From: Chrysolina oricalcia
Lineage: Eukaryota > Arthropoda > Insecta > Coleoptera > Chrysomelidae
Direction: 5' to 3'
Length of the DNA: 64,000 nucleotides
Assembly: GCA_944452925.2 (NCBI GenBank)
Contig: OX101812.2
Coordinates: 50,924,089-50,988,088, forward strand
This document shows positions 11,239-25,700 of the stretch, piece after piece (position 1 is the stretch's first letter; every line of letters starts with the position of its first letter). The translations under genes were made by a program, and so were the position numbers. The notes beneath the pieces are model-generated. The model saw nothing but the letters and a program-made list of their open reading frames with translations, was not told the origin of the DNA and ran no database searches.

Positions 11239-13145
11239 CAAAAACATTTGATCGAAAACCAATTTATCGAAAATAAAATGATCAAATCATTTGATCAAAT
11301 AATCAATTGAACGAAATTGCAGTTAATTGAACCACATTTAATGGAATAATGCGCTTTCAACATTAGGTTTGAATTGCTTTCATGAAATATAGGTTATGGC
11401 CATGGGACAATAAAGATTATAAGCAGTTTATAAAAAGTTAGCAAAAGTGGGCCTGAGTGCATCTTTTCACCAACTGCTTCCCAAAACTAATATTTCTCAA
11501 AACCAGATCAAACCTATTAAAAATCAATTTCGATTCATTTCAATGAATATGGAAACATACCTATAGTAATCAACATTTCATAATAATTGTCATATTGTCG
11601 GTCACGTCAATGTTGAAGTGTAAGAAAAAAATTGCATTGTCTTACATAGAGTCAATTTGAAAAGAAAAAAATAATATTAGAAGGAGATTTTTATATGTGA
11701 GAATACCAGCGAAATGATACGATATATTGGAAGTGTGAAGAACAAGAATTGATCTTGTAGAGCGAGAGTACTAGAAAGGAATGGCGATTTTGTGGAAGTG
11801 TGAAGAACAAGAATTAATCTTGTAGAGCGAGAGTAATAGAAAGGAATGGCGATTTTGTGAAACGAGAAAGCCATTTTGTAAAAACAGGAAGCCATTCCCA
11901 AGGGAAGATCAGACAGATTGGAAACAAGGAGAGCTCTTCAAGAAATACGATAGTTGGCCTCCACATGAAAGGAAACACCAAGAGCATTAATCTCGCTTGC
12001 TTCCTACGAGTTGACTGAAAAAGCGTGTGCTCTCCTACCTTCAGTAGAGAAAAATTGGGAATATATGGAAATATAAAGACAATTCGCATCCCCTACCCAA
12101 TTCCTTGACTGAATTAATCATTCCAGAAGAATTATAAGATCACAGTTTTTGTCGAAGCGATCAAAATTGAATCTTGTTATTCGCCATTCCCAAAAATTTA
12201 TAAGTATTAGCAGAATCACAGATATGGTTGATGGATGACACGTTTCAACTGCCCCTTGCTTATTTTATCAATTATATTATATACACGCTGAAGTAGATGA
12301 GACTTTGATACGTTTATGCTTTTTTACCCAATAAATAGGAGAAAACCTACATAAGAATGCTACGGGTAATGAAAGATTTGATTATCAATCGAAGGATGAC
12401 TTCGAAAAATAGGTTCAAAATGCCGTAAGCTTAGTTTTTCTATGAATAAGTCACTAGGGATGTTACTTTCATTTCAGCCAATATTTGTACAGAAAACTCC
12501 GATCTCTTGGACTCGAGGGAAGATATGACAGATGCAGAATTTTCATCAGCGCTCAAATTGTTCAATGCTTTAGCCTTTGTTTCTGAAGCTATGGTCAGAA
12601 GATCATTCCATCTCCTGTGCATAAGGATTTGTCTACCGGACGAAATTGAAGAATTTGTGGATTACTTCAAAGAAACTTGGATAGGAAATACTACTCAGTT
12701 GAACAAATATATAAGAAGCAACTTTTTGCACCATCAATGTGAAACTGCTTCGAGGATATTGAATCTAAGAGTCTTCCTCTGACAAATAATTCTATTACAG
12801 GAGGCATTCTGGATTTCTGAGACAAATAAATGCTAAGAAACCATCATTCTGGAACTTCATTGATGGACAATCAAGAGTGGAAAAAATTGAAATCCGCTAG
12901 TGGCGATATTGCAGCCAAGAAAAAGAAATACAAGGACCTCAAATGTCGCTTGAAACATATAACTAAACAGTTACAACAAGACTGTGATGAAGAAAATCTT
13001 TATAATTTTATCAAATAAGTTTCCTTGATGTTATAGTTCATTCGATCATCTATAAATATTACGTTTTAATAATTAAATTCAATCGAAATGTGGTTCAATT
13101 AACTGCAATTTCGTTCAATTGATTATTTGATCAAATGATTTTCGA
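11239..13145 (+). mobile_element. MULE (Mutator-like) transposon remnant
   Basis: A 55-bp inverted repeat (11285-11339 with 13086-13140, containing CAATTGAACGAAATTGCAGT) bounds 1.9 kb. Inside, 12507-12782 carries LFNALAFVSEAMVRRSF and LPDEIEEFVDYFKETWIG, and 12830-13018 carries AAKKKKYKDLKCRL. Both resemble the C-terminal part of insect MULE transposases. The catalytic core is absent. A 65-bp tandem duplication lies at about 11729-11858. This is a deletion derivative rather than an active copy. Confidence 0.6.
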
Positions 13146-13811
13146 CTTCATAAGCCGTATGTAAACAGAAGCATTATTTATGACTGTATATAAGATGCCA
13201 GCTGTGGATAAATATATTTTTTGAACATCAAATTTTATATTGTTTATTTGTATAGAACTTATCAGTAAACATAAGCCACACCAGAAAGATAAAAACTTCT
13301 GTTGTGAATCAAAGATTACGTAAAATTTATAGGCAAAAAAAACTGTATGTTGAAGCCTATTTATAAAAGAAATGTGTGCAGAAAATAGACAGGATCAAAC
13401 ATAGCATAAAATGGATTAAAATTTGACTGATATTCAATAAAATAATTGTTGGTGATAATTGGGTTGTATTCCAAATATGCTGTTCCATAACACTGTGTCA
13501 ATGAAGAAACAAATTTGCTCACAATCTCAGGTAAGTAAGAAATTGTTCAGTTTTGTACCCCTTTCAACTTTTATTTCAAATACATGGCGTTCGGTTTAAA
13601 ATTTCCTTTTGTAATTATTATAAAATGGTTGGAGATGAAGAAATTTATTAATTCTGGAAAACCTACCCATTTTCTGCTTTTTGAACATCTGAAAATAATT
13701 TCAAGTACTTAACATGTGTTGATGTGTTAAAATAATGGTTTGGTGTTGAGAAAAAACTTCAGTGTATTCAAATACTTTAGAGAAAATAAAACAAAATTGT
13801 GAAAATTTATA

Positions 13812-13971
13812 CTGATCGACAAGCGTAAGGATGCCTCCGAGAATTGGTTGCGCAGTAGACAAAAACCTGGAGTGCTCTGCCTTATTAAACAGTAGTCGAT
13901 CTTTGTCGCACATCTACTCACGCTTTCTATCGTTTGCGCATCTCAGAGGCATCCTTACGCTTGTCGATCTG
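13812..13971. mobile_element. 160-bp MITE, short form of the 44877 element
   Basis: Inverted termini CTGATCGACAAGCGTAAGG / complement, flanked by TA on both sides. The termini and the sub-terminal sequence (TCTACTCACGCTTTCTATCG) match the 936-bp element at 44877-45812, so this is an internal-deletion derivative of the same family. Confidence 0.85.
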
Positions 13972-13999
13972 TACAAAAGTATCTAAGTGTAAATTTGTT

Positions 14000-15270
14000 A
14001 TATAAGTGTAAATTTGTTACATAAGTATTGGATAAATAGTTTTGGAAGAATGTGAAAAATGCCAAAAAACAGCAAAATCAAGAGAATTCTGCCAGAAAAA
14101 ATACCTTTAAACAATATAAAATTTGAATCTTCAATATAAGCTTTATTGTACACTGACTAGTCCATTTATGAAAATCAACCGAAAATAACTAGGACCAACA
14201 ACTAAACAGTAGTTAATATTTCAGAATTATATTACATGGTGTCTCTCGTGATAATTGTATATTGCAAGATTTACATTGGTACATACCTAATCTGAAATAT
14301 TTTTAGATTCTTCATTCAGTCATCAAAAGTTTATTCTTTCTTTAACAATTGAATATCCTGAAATATAATTTCATTCTATTACCAAATACTAGTGACAATG
14401 CTGAAACCCAACTTCACCTGTGGTTATGACAACATTCCTAGCTTCTTTTTGGTGGACTTGCGCGTTTGCAAAACCTTTTTAATTGAATTCATTGGATTCA
14501 AACATTTCCTGATATATGCAGAACTTCAAACTATACCTAATAATCAATTCTGGAGCCATCAGCGAAATGTCGTCCAATCACATCATGATCAAAGTTTACA
14601 AAGGCATTTGAGATCTTGATTCTAATTTCATTGTTAACTAGTTACAACTAGTAAACATGGGCAGTATTTTATTTTCTTTCTTTCTTACTAATAATATCAA
14701 TAAGTTTGGTAATGTGTGTGGGACATTTAAAAAATATTGCATATTATTTCAAAATAAAATAATGGGATGTTTTCCATTGTAAGAAATAAAATATCACTTG
14801 AACACCTTTTGATATTTATGACATCACTTGTCACAAATGGGATATGCTTCACACAATCTATAAGCAGTGGTATCGAAAAACAGTTTCAAGTTAATACCAT
14901 CTATACAGATTTTTCGAACGATCATGAAATTATATCTAAACTCAATAACCTTGTATATCGGAGTTGATCCATCACATACAGTGGAGGTGAGATATAACCT
15001 TGGCCTGAGTGATATCCTACTCAATTTACTTCAATCATTCCTCAATAACACTTCACAATACGTCAAGGTCGTGGACATAAATGATTTTTTTTTTAATTTT
15101 ATTTTCCGATAACGTCTGTCAGATACTCCAAACCGATATTGGTTCTAGCAACCTGGTGTATAACAATGTACATATCATTATTCTAGTTACACTTTCTAAA
15201 TTCAATTAGAGGAATACAATGACTCAATAAACGATAAAAATTTGCACCGTGTTATATAACAAATGATCTC
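14000..15270. other. No recognisable gene
   Basis: AT-rich DNA with short open frames only. I see no family motif, no long repeat and no splice-compatible exon here. Confidence 0.45.
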
Positions 15271-15275
15271 TAAAT

Positions 15276-15506
15276 AAAGGTTTCCTCAAACCAAGGCGGG
15301 ACGCGGGAGCGGGAACGGAAAATGTGAACTGTGCGAATTGCTAGAAAAACAGTGCACAGAGCAAAACAAAAATATTTTGCTGTTTGCCTGCATTTCGGAA
15401 TACGAATAATCGCACTGGTGTGTATTTTTATATATCCTACTATCGAATTTAGACTCGCGTTCATCCCGTTCCCGCTCCCGTCCCGCGTTGGTTTGGGGAA
15501 ACCTTT
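15276..15506. mobile_element. 231-bp MITE with GC-rich arms
   Basis: Arms start AAAGGTTTCC-CAAACCAA and continue GCGGGACG-GGGAGCGGGAACGG, inverted at the right end. The GC-rich arms contrast with the AT-rich surroundings. The target duplication is unclear. Confidence 0.75.
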
Positions 15507-16596
15507 AAGCTTCATTATAAACATATTTCGAAAATTAGGAAAGCTTGCTTTCTTCTCTTGCATTTATGATCACACTTGGCATATGGGTCACAAAACTGGT
15601 GTGTGATTTATCAGAACTAGGTTCATTTGCTATACAAGATGGATGGAATCTATCCTGGCCAAGATGTCGGATAATATTTCATTATTAAAGAGATTTTCGT
15701 TATTAACGTTCGGAAAACAATAAACACACGATTTCTTCATTTCCTTTTAATATCTCACTACATTTCTTCTGCAAACGTCAAAAAAATGAAAAGGTTCGCG
15801 CATTGATAACAATATGCGAAGTGACCCTTATTTTCATTTTCCTACCTTACCACAACACCATGCGCGAAATAGTGTTCGAAATACATATTTCTCGCACTGC
15901 ATGTAAACTATATGAGATTTTTATATTTTTAAACTTTATGGTCCTCATTCAAGCAAAAATCCAAGAAATCATTTATTTCTAAATGTTAAACAATAAACAA
16001 ATGCATTTTTTCCATAGTTACAGTGATTACTTGATTTGGAAAAACATTTTAAGCCAGTCCATGTGACAACACGTCAATTACCCATCCGAGAGGTAGCATG
16101 AATGGGTGACGTAATCAGCAGCAAGTAATACAAAATATTCTTTGTAATGGTTGAGGTTCATCCAGTTGTATTAAGCAATATTAAATTATGTATTTGTGTT
16201 ATAATCTTTTTACCCTCTTGTCTTTTTTCCATTTTTTCTTATCTTTTCATTTTATTCGCAGTTACACGTAAACAATGTAAAAAAGCTGTTCTGTAGGTGG
16301 GTTTTAGTGCCTTTCTAAGACAATCAATTGTTTTTATATTAAAGTTATAAAATTCTGATACCTGATAACTCTTGCAATTCAAACTTGCAATAATTTCTGA
16401 GACGAATCTTCTATAATTCTCATCACCCATAGAGGAGATACCATGCTAACGTGGATCATCATAAATCGACTACCAAGTATACACAATGGATGCATTGGTC
16501 CTACTTCAAACAAATTTCAGTCCTGAATCTTCTTAAAATGGTTAATTTTCATATGATTAATACTTAGTAATCTCTTCACTGGTATCTAGTAAACAT

Positions 16597-16767
16597 TCAA
16601 GCTGTTATTAGTCTAGCGTTTATTTGTGCGTCTTCAATAATTAAATTAATATCATCTTTTTCTTCTTGATCAGCTTCTTCAAGCCATTGTGCTATTTCTA
16701 CAGCGTACATGTGGTGTTGAAGGACCTCTCTGGTACGTCTCCTCCTTCCTATGTAGGCAACAGTACC
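16597..16767 (-). CDS. TPCN1: TPCN1 exon 13 (stop codon)
   Basis: Residues 726-781 and a TGA stop. It contains VAYIGRRRRTREVLQ, MYAVEIAQWLEEADQEEK and an acidic tail. The Arg-rich motif followed by MY..EI.(E/Q)W is conserved at the TPC1 C-terminus. The acceptor is GTTTGCAG. A candidate poly(A) signal (AATAAA on the minus strand) lies at 16251-16256, untested. Confidence 0.88.
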   Translation of the reverse strand, partial: GTVAYIGRRRRTREVLQHHMYAVEIAQWLEEADQEEKDDINLIIEDAQINARLITA

Positions 16768-19700
16768 CTGCAAACAATAAGAGTTTTAACAATAAAGTGA
16801 CAAATTCAAAAAAATAATATTCACCCCAACTACAAAGTCCGAGTTAAGACTTTCTAACATTTTCATGTCGTGCACTTGAATTTGTAAAGAATTCCAGTCT
16901 ACAATGACATCTTCATGTAACATTAATTCCTCTTAAAAAAAGTATAGATTAGAAAGGTATTTGTTTTTGGTCGATAGGGATCAGGAATCCAACACCAATA
17001 TAAGATTGAGGATAACAATGAAAAAAAAATCTTTAGAATGTTTCTGTTTTATATCTACAGATTTCTTTCATCCCTTTCATAAAGACGGACAGAAATGTCA
17101 AAATCTATTTGTTTTGAATAGAATCGCACAATAAATGACAAAACTCGCCGGCCATATTGGAGACACGATTTTGTTTTATTGACCATATAGAAATGTCATC
17201 TGTCATCACGCATTGTCACCAGAAAGTGGTTTAAAATTGAAATGACACTCAAGTGGACGCAGTTATGAAAAAAGAAACCAAGCGACAAAAAGTTAGTTTC
17301 GAGATATTGACCTTCAAAGTTTATGAATCATAATTCAGTGATTTTTTTTTATTATTTCCTTATCTTATAACATTTAGAAAAAAATCCTGAATTTAATGAA
17401 ATATAAAAACCCGATTCAAATTTTCTCTAACAACCGATTTTTTTGAAAAAAAAGTGCGTTGGTTGCATTTTGCATTTTCAGGGAATTTTGGTAAACCTGA
17501 AGAGTAAATACAAAAATAATTTCATTTATATATATATTTATAAAAAGAAAAATATGCAATATCTTTGTACACTTTTCACCTATGAATGTCATCTTCCACT
17601 GTCTCGTCTGCGAAAAGTGTCGAATAAAATGGTATCGTTTGTTATCAGGCGCAAGAGCGATTTTATGTTTTTCATAGTCTAAGAGCCAGAGAGAGGTCGA
17701 CATTCACCCATCTGTTACTTGTATGAAATATATTTTTTATGAAGTTTCGTTAATAGACTAATACGCCTAAAATGCCTTGCCTATCAAAATGTGGTCATGG
17801 CTATATTTGATTTAATTTATTTTAATAATTTTTTTTTCGGGGCTGTCCCCATATTTGTAAACCGAATGAATTTTGTTTAAAACCATAGTTTATAATCTAA
17901 AGAATATGCCTAGGTAGTATTGCTTACTCATTTCTGATTATGAATACCTGGCAAGCAGGTATGAATAGGTAATTAAATTCAGGTACTTCACTCATCTGTT
18001 AACCAATCGAAAATATCTATCTATTTATGAAACTTCATAAAAATATGTTTGTTTCATCTAGTTAACAGATGGGTGAAGGTCGACCTCTCTTCGCTTCCTG
18101 CACTATCAGTTTTCCCTCGCAATTCCTTTCCCTGTTTGCCAAAGGGCATCCATTTTATTTCTTTTTATTCCACTATCCAGAGGACGACCACGAATTCTTT
18201 CGGAAATATATATATTTTTTCCGCCATTGCTCCAGCATTCAAACTTTGCATTATTAGATTAGAATGAGGTCGGTGTCTGATCAAAACTATTTTCCTCGTT
18301 TTCAACCAATTCATATCTTCTCCATTAACCTCCTTCTTGCGATTGGTAATCTCTTTTTCTATGTTTTCTGCAATCCCAAAAAAATGCTACTATCTATTGG
18401 AGTCAATATCAAATGATTTTTTTCACCTTGGAATCAGCTCCATAGTACGCCGTGAAATCATTACTTATCACTGATGAAGAACAAGGGTTGAATAGCTATT
18501 ATTTGGCATTTTATAACTCTTTCCGCATTATACAAATAGGATACATCTCAATGGTATACCGAGAAACGGAGAACGGAGGTGTACAAAAAAGAACCATTTT
18601 ATTTGGTTCTTTTTTGCATAACAACTTAGTTGATTCCCACGATTTGAGATGGTTCTCATATCGAAAACAAAAATGCCTAAATATATGAAATCCGGTTGGT
18701 TCTTTTTTGCTAAAAATAGAATGGATTTTTAGCAATTCAGTGATTCAGTTTCGACGATCATGTCGCTTGGTTCCTTTTTGCATAACTACTCCAAGTGAAG
18801 TTCTCCAAAGTCTGTTAACGGTATATTAATAGCTATGAGATGTCAGTTGTTTCAGTTGTACTGGTGGGGAAGGCGTTAAGGAAGCGCCGAATATACATTC
18901 CAGGACGTTGATGAAATTTCTAGAAAATTCTGAAGCATTCTAAAATAACTGGAACATTCGATCATCGCAAAAATTCGACGTTTCATATACAGTGTGTCTC
19001 ACTTCTCATGGAAACACCCCCGTATCTTCCGTAACAATAGAGGTAAAATGATGAAACTCTCAGGACTGATGGAAATGCTCAAAATGCACCTACCACCTGA
19101 ATGGGGTTGGCCTAAGTGATATACACTGCCCGCCACTCGCGATGGAACAACCCATTTTTACGGTAAAACATACTAGGGGGCAGAATAGGCTCAAAATTCC
19201 TACAGATTCGTGATCAGGACCACCAACTTGCTACAGAGACACGTTTTCCCTGAAAAAATTTCAGTCCCAAAAAATCCGAATTTGTCTCACTTCTCATGGA
19301 AACACCTCCGTATCTTCCGTAATTTTTTACGTAGAACCGTGAAATTTCCAGAATCGATAGATACACTGGAAATGAACTCACTGCACGGGAATGGTCAATC
19401 TACGTAATATACACTGCACGCCAGCAGCGAAGGAACCACCCATTTTTCCATCGCTGCTGGCGTGCAGTGCACATCATTTAGGATGACCCGTTTTGTGCAG
19501 TGAGTTCATTTCTAGTGTATCTATCGATCCTGCAAATTTCAGGGTTCTACGTATAAAATTACGGAAAATACGGGGGTGTTTCCATGAGAAGTGAGACAAA
19601 TTCGGATTTTTCAGGACTGAAATTTTTTCAGAGTAAAAGTGTATCTGTAGTAAGTTGGTGGTCCTGATCACAAATCTGAAGGAATTTTTAGCCTATCTTG

Positions 19701-22700
19701 CCCCCTAGTATGTTTTACCGTAAAAATGTGTTGTTCCATCGCGATTGGCGGCAGTGTATATCACGTAGGCCAACCCCATTCAGATGGTAGGTGCATTTTG
19801 AGCATATCCATCAGTCCTGAGAGTTTCATCATTCAACCTCAATTATTACGGAAGATACGGGGGTGTTTCCATGAGAAGTGAGACACACTGTATGCTTAAT
19901 TTTGTGTTCCTTTACTTTGTTATGGTCTTTACTTCGGGAAAAACCGAGTAGAAGACTTTTTCAGTAGGGCCCGGCTCCAGGGTTGACCAAATAGAAAAAT
20001 GGAGCTGCCAAGATAAAAAACCGAAAACTGCACTTGGGTTCAATCTCAAGTTTCCAAATTTTGCATGGAGCATCTTCAGAGGCCAGAAAATCTAATTCTC
20101 AAAGGGAAGAGTTTTTGGCCAACTTTTTACCCTTTTTCGTCGAGATCATTAATCGCATTTTAATATAAGAGTTGATTACAATATGTTTCCGTCTAACTCA
20201 CTCTTGTTGAAATAAAGGAATTAAATTTTTTTTTCTGGCAATAAAGTTAAAGATGCTACTTTAGCAGTTTCCGAAACATCTGGCTGAACGAATGTTTCGT
20301 TAATATCCATTTAAGCGTCCATAACATCTGAATTTGTTTATGTTTGGTTTCCTATTCAACAATCATGCATTCATAGAGAAATCGACCATTAATTAAAAAT
20401 CGACCATTAATGACAAATCAACCATTAATAGGGGTCATTAATGGTCGATTTCATTTGCATTGGAAAACACTAAAAAGAAATGTTAATACGAGGTAGGCGG
20501 AAAAATCTATTAGGCGTTTGAAGTAGTAGATCTACTCACCATCTTTTTTTGATGTCTGCTGTTTATACTGTATCCTGAACCTGAATGCCTCCAAAACTGA
20601 AGCAACAACAATTGTCAATACAACCATTGTGAATAAGTAGAACTTCATGAAATATAACCTCGAGTACTTATTGGAAACGGACGCATAGGCGTCCATGACT
20701 ATGAACCAGTTATTAACGACAGTCAGTTCAAACAGTGTAACTCCTGAAATGAGAATGTTAGAAAAATTGTTGAGGTAGTAATAGCCAATGCCGCTTGATG
20801 TAACATTCGAGCTGTACTTGTAGAAATCTTCAACAGTTGAATTCCTGAAATTGACAAAAGTCACAAAATGTCATTGTATATACATCACTATTTTGATTTG
20901 TTTCTCAACAAAATAGCTAGCCTGCTATACCGGGTGATTCAGCCTGGTATTCCTGGCCCTATAACTTTCTTATTTGAAGAAAAAACGATAACATACCTTA
21001 TACAGTCTGACTGTCTAGAAGGCCATATACCCCCATACTACTCGACGTTTCATATGGTTGAACTCATAATTCAAGAAAAAAGAAACTACCCAAACACCAA
21101 AACTACGTCACAATAACACTCGACTCACGTTTCGCCAACAAAGTTAGCATCTTCAGGAGTTAAAAGCTTCTAGCTCCTGAAAATGCTAACTTTGTTGGCG
21201 AAACGCGCGTCGAGTGTGATTGTGACGTAGTTTTGGTGTATGGGTAGTTTCTTTTTCTTGAATTGTATTCACACTAAAGGTTCCAAAATATTCATTTATT
21301 CCATCCATCATAATTTACAATAAAAAATATGTATAAAGAAGAATTGCCCAGCTAAACTCCGCCAAGAGAAATAAAGGTCATTTATTATTATTATTTAAAA
21401 AAAAAAGTTGACATGTAACTCTTTGACAATTGCTTTCAATTAAACATTGAAAAAATGTATGAGATGCATGGTGGTTTTTTCTTCAAATACGAAAGTTAGA
21501 GGGCCGCGAATACTGAGCTAAATCACCCGGTATATGAGTTAGTATTAATAAAACTCATATCAAATAAGATTCAGACAAATAATGACATAAAGTACTCTAT
21601 GCCCCATGCCACGTACAAAACTGCTAAACATCTTTGGGACATAGACAAAAATTAACATGATCCGAGTCCCATGGTTTTTTATGGCCGCGACACGAAGATG
21701 TGCAAAAAGAAACATGTTGGGTACTTTTTATGGCTGCGACACAAAGATGTGCAAAAAAGAAACATGTTACGTACTTTTGAAAAAATAATTAGTGATTTAT
21801 TATTTGTGAGTGATCTACTTGTTATCTATCTGCATGTGTCTATATGTGATATCTATTCAAAACCCCCACTTTATACTTCGACTTGAGGATTTACTGGGGG
21901 ACGAGATTAGGCTCGATTTTTCTGTGTTTATTTCTGAAAGCACTAAAATAAAATTTGTTTGGGTATAAGTTCATTTTTCGTACTTTACACAGCAGAGTTC
22001 AATTTTTTGTTACTAACTGGTATTTTCGAAAGTGATCTCAAAGTAAATTTTTCTGGAACATCCTAAATATTTTTGTATATATATTAGAAATATGTTCGTT
22101 TCTAAAAATTGGCCTTTGACAATATTTAACAATTAGTGAAGTCTTCATAAATATTGGTTATATCAACCATAAGAAATGTCATTATTAGTACTACTAGTCC
22201 AATCAATGTATGAGTGAATTAAACTTTGTGTTTAAAAATTAATCTTTTCCTTGAAACCACCGTTTCAAAAAATTTAAATAGATTAATCAATTCAGTAGTT
22301 TGATTTAAAAAAAATAATAATAATAAAAAACCAGCATACGAGGTATATTCTGAAAAATGGAATATAGTAAACGTTGGGGAATTTCTGTTTTTCAGTCTAT
22401 GTATACACTGTGACACAGACTCGGTGGACACCCCTTGTCTCCTTTATATTTCGAGCGATTTTTCTTAAAGCTCTTTAGCCTCCTATATAAGAAACGTATA
22501 TCGCCAGATGGCAGTGCGTGTTCTCCCGATGGAATAAATACAAACTCCGCCTCATTTCTAACTTTCTCGATAGATACAGGTCCGAATTAGATAATTCGGT
22601 GCTCGTTCTTCCAAATTACAAATCTAGATTAAAGCCTATTTGTTTTCGTGGTAATATGAAAATTAGCACGAAAATTTCAAATGTATGAATATAATGGAAT

Positions 22701-25700
22701 CTAGTCACACAATATCAAGAATAAAAAATTATTTTAGCAAAATAATCTGTATGAACTATCTCGGAAATGTTTTGAATGTGAATTTTAAGAAGTATACCGC
22801 AAATAGAAATATATAATGACGTCTGAAATATTAGATAAAAGGTAATGTCAAATAAAACATGACTGCATGCAGCACAAAATAAGTATACAACGCTGACGTA
22901 AACAGTATATTCTATTTTTTTTATGTATTGGACCAGAATTACTTTTATGGGAAACTTGTTTTTCTTATTACACGTTTCATACTAATTTGACCTGTATGCT
23001 ATATGTGGGTTGTAATATGGAATCGTTGAACAAAATTTACACTTGCAGACGTCCGAATCATTTGATATTTGATAGGTGTTCACTGTTCATAATTCCAGTA
23101 GCAGGTGGGTAATCCATTTTAAATGTTTTTAAAGAAAAAACAAAAAAGCGAGATTTGTGATTTGGTTTCTGATTCGATACAAAATGGGTATGTGCAGGTT
23201 TTCGGGATCGTAGATTATGAATCTATTGTCAAAAATGATGAATTTAAGATGGCGGACGAGTTTTGTGATTATATCCGATTCGATTCAAAATCGGTGTTTG
23301 GGTTGAGAGATCCTGATGATTTCTGTTAAAATTCGTGAATTTGAAATAACAGAAAGGTTTTGTAATTTCTGGGCGGGTTCTACCCTACCTACGTAGTGGT
23401 TTTTCGGTTCGAAGATATTTTTCTGTAAAAATTAAGGAATTGAAAATGGCAGACGAGTTTCGTGATTTATGGTCGAATTCTATACCGTGTGATACAGACT
23501 CATGGTACACGCCCTTTTCTCCTTCGTTTCTATAGCTATATTTCTAAAATTTGGAAAATTCAATATGCTCACTATGGGTCATTTTTTGACATATTTGAAA
23601 AAAAAAACAATTTCTGGTTTTTCCGGAAATGACATCAAACCTTCGATTTTCAAACGACACACCCTGTGAATGACAACATTTTTGAAATCTGCATAATTTT
23701 CTGAATCCAATGATACCTCATAGTTGATATTTCATCTGTCAGAAATTTCGATAGTGTAGCATTAGTTTGATTATTTGGAATAATTTTAGGGAGTTCATGG
23801 CTCTAGATCGAAAAATAAAATGGGTATTCTGACGAATGAAATATCAACTATGAGGTATTATTGGATTCAGAAAATTATGCAGATTTCAAAAATGTAATAA
23901 TATACACGGTGTCCTATTTGAAAATCGAAAGTTGATGTCATTTCCGGAAAAAAACAGAATTTAGATTTTTTTCCAAATATGGCAAAAAGTGCTCTATAGT
24001 GAGCATATTCAATGTTCCAAATTTCAGAAATGATGATAATTAATTTTTCATCAAATTTCAATAATTCAAAATGGCAGCTCCTATTGGTTCATTTTGTGAG
24101 ATATGGTACTATTCTGTTCAAAATATATGACTGCATTAATTTGAATTGATCCGAAAATATAAAATCTGATGTGGAATCATGAATAAAAAATTTTAAAATC
24201 AGTTATCAGATCTGATCGAAATTTTCTTGAAAACTATTTTCTCGATTTGAATGTAATTTTTTGCAGGAAAGGTACATAGTTTAGGTACATATGTCTTATT
24301 CCCTATAAAGGGTGAAACAATATGAGACTCTATCACCCGTGAAACATTCAATTTAACCGATGTGAATTAATACAACTGTTAAAAATAAATGAAACAATGT
24401 TTTAGCTAGATGTTTTACTCTAATATACCTGAACATTGAAAAAAAATAGATATTTCTTTCTTTTTTTACATTTCTTTCCCTAATTCTCATTCCTCTAGGA
24501 AGATGTCCGTTCAAAATTTCAAGTAAAATGCAATTTACAAATATACTTTCAGCTTTGGAAGCATTATTGATTCCCAAACACAAATGTCTTTGTCTTTTTA
24601 CATTGAAATAATTTCTCGTATATATAACTAAATCGCAATATCTTCTGATTAAGTATATTGTTTTCCTTGAATTTGAAAAAATAATTGTGAACCTTCTTCA
24701 ACATAGAATAATTAATGAAAATAAAAAAAACGGAGTGAATACGGAATGATTACGATTCTCGATATAAATGCCGCCAAAGAATCAAAAAAAGTCGTAACAA
24801 TCACCTGGTATCAGGTCAATATGTTTCGATTGTTTACGTTGCTGCGATGCCCCATTGAAACATTCCGCTGTAGCTTTTCAACTTCAAAGGAACATCAAAA
24901 ACGCCGCGCCGCCCAAATAAACCGTTGTATTGGAAACCAATGTTGAACGGAGTTGCCGATATGGGAGTCACAAGAACAAGTTATTAGGTAATATGCGTAA
25001 AAATATGCCACTAACTCCGAAATTCCCGCTACACAGCCCTGACGAAGTGGAGAGTGTATTTCCTGATAAATATAAATAAACAAATGTTTTTAAGACAAGA
25101 TTTTATTCAAATGCACGAATATTTTCTTCAGATCATTCGTAAAATATGTCATATTGAATTATTTAGTTTCGAAAAACTCATCTCCTATTCCAAAAACTCC
25201 TCGAAACAAATTTGAAATAGAATCTGACCTTAAATATCGAGGCCGCCATCTTGAATTTTTTTATTTTGACAATAAAAGTCAAAATCACCGATCCAAAGAA
25301 CCCCTACATTCTTATTTTGAACGGAACCGGACAATAATTTATTCGTCCTCCGTTTTGTAGCTGTCATTTCGATTTATCAAACATTGACAAAAAAATCATG
25401 ATCTCTGACCACAAAAATCCCTATACCAATACCAACTCAAAATAGAATCAGACCGAGAGAATCAGAAATTTCGTCCGCTATTTTGGAGTCACTACGTTGA
25501 ATTATAAAGCTGGATATTTCTCATTTCAAATGGAATAAAGTAAGGAAACCCATTTCGCGAAAACAACACATTTTTGTAAAATTATTCAAAAAAAAATGAA
25601 CATCTAGGAGAAAAATGAGAAAGTCGTTTAACTGGGAGAATGATAGACTTCGGTACTGAAAAGCTTCTATATACCAATTTCGAATGGAATCGTATCAGAA

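Noticed and set aside
18230..18379. Possible extra TPCN1 exon on the minus strand (acceptor TTGCAG at about 18380, then ENIEKEITNRKKE)
   Set aside because: It has a good acceptor and an open frame, but no clear donor and no TPC-like sequence. Joining exon 11 directly to exon 12 gives the expected C-terminus.
19210..19671. Two similar 65-codon frames on opposite strands
   Set aside because: They are mirror images produced by the 901-bp palindrome, not genes.
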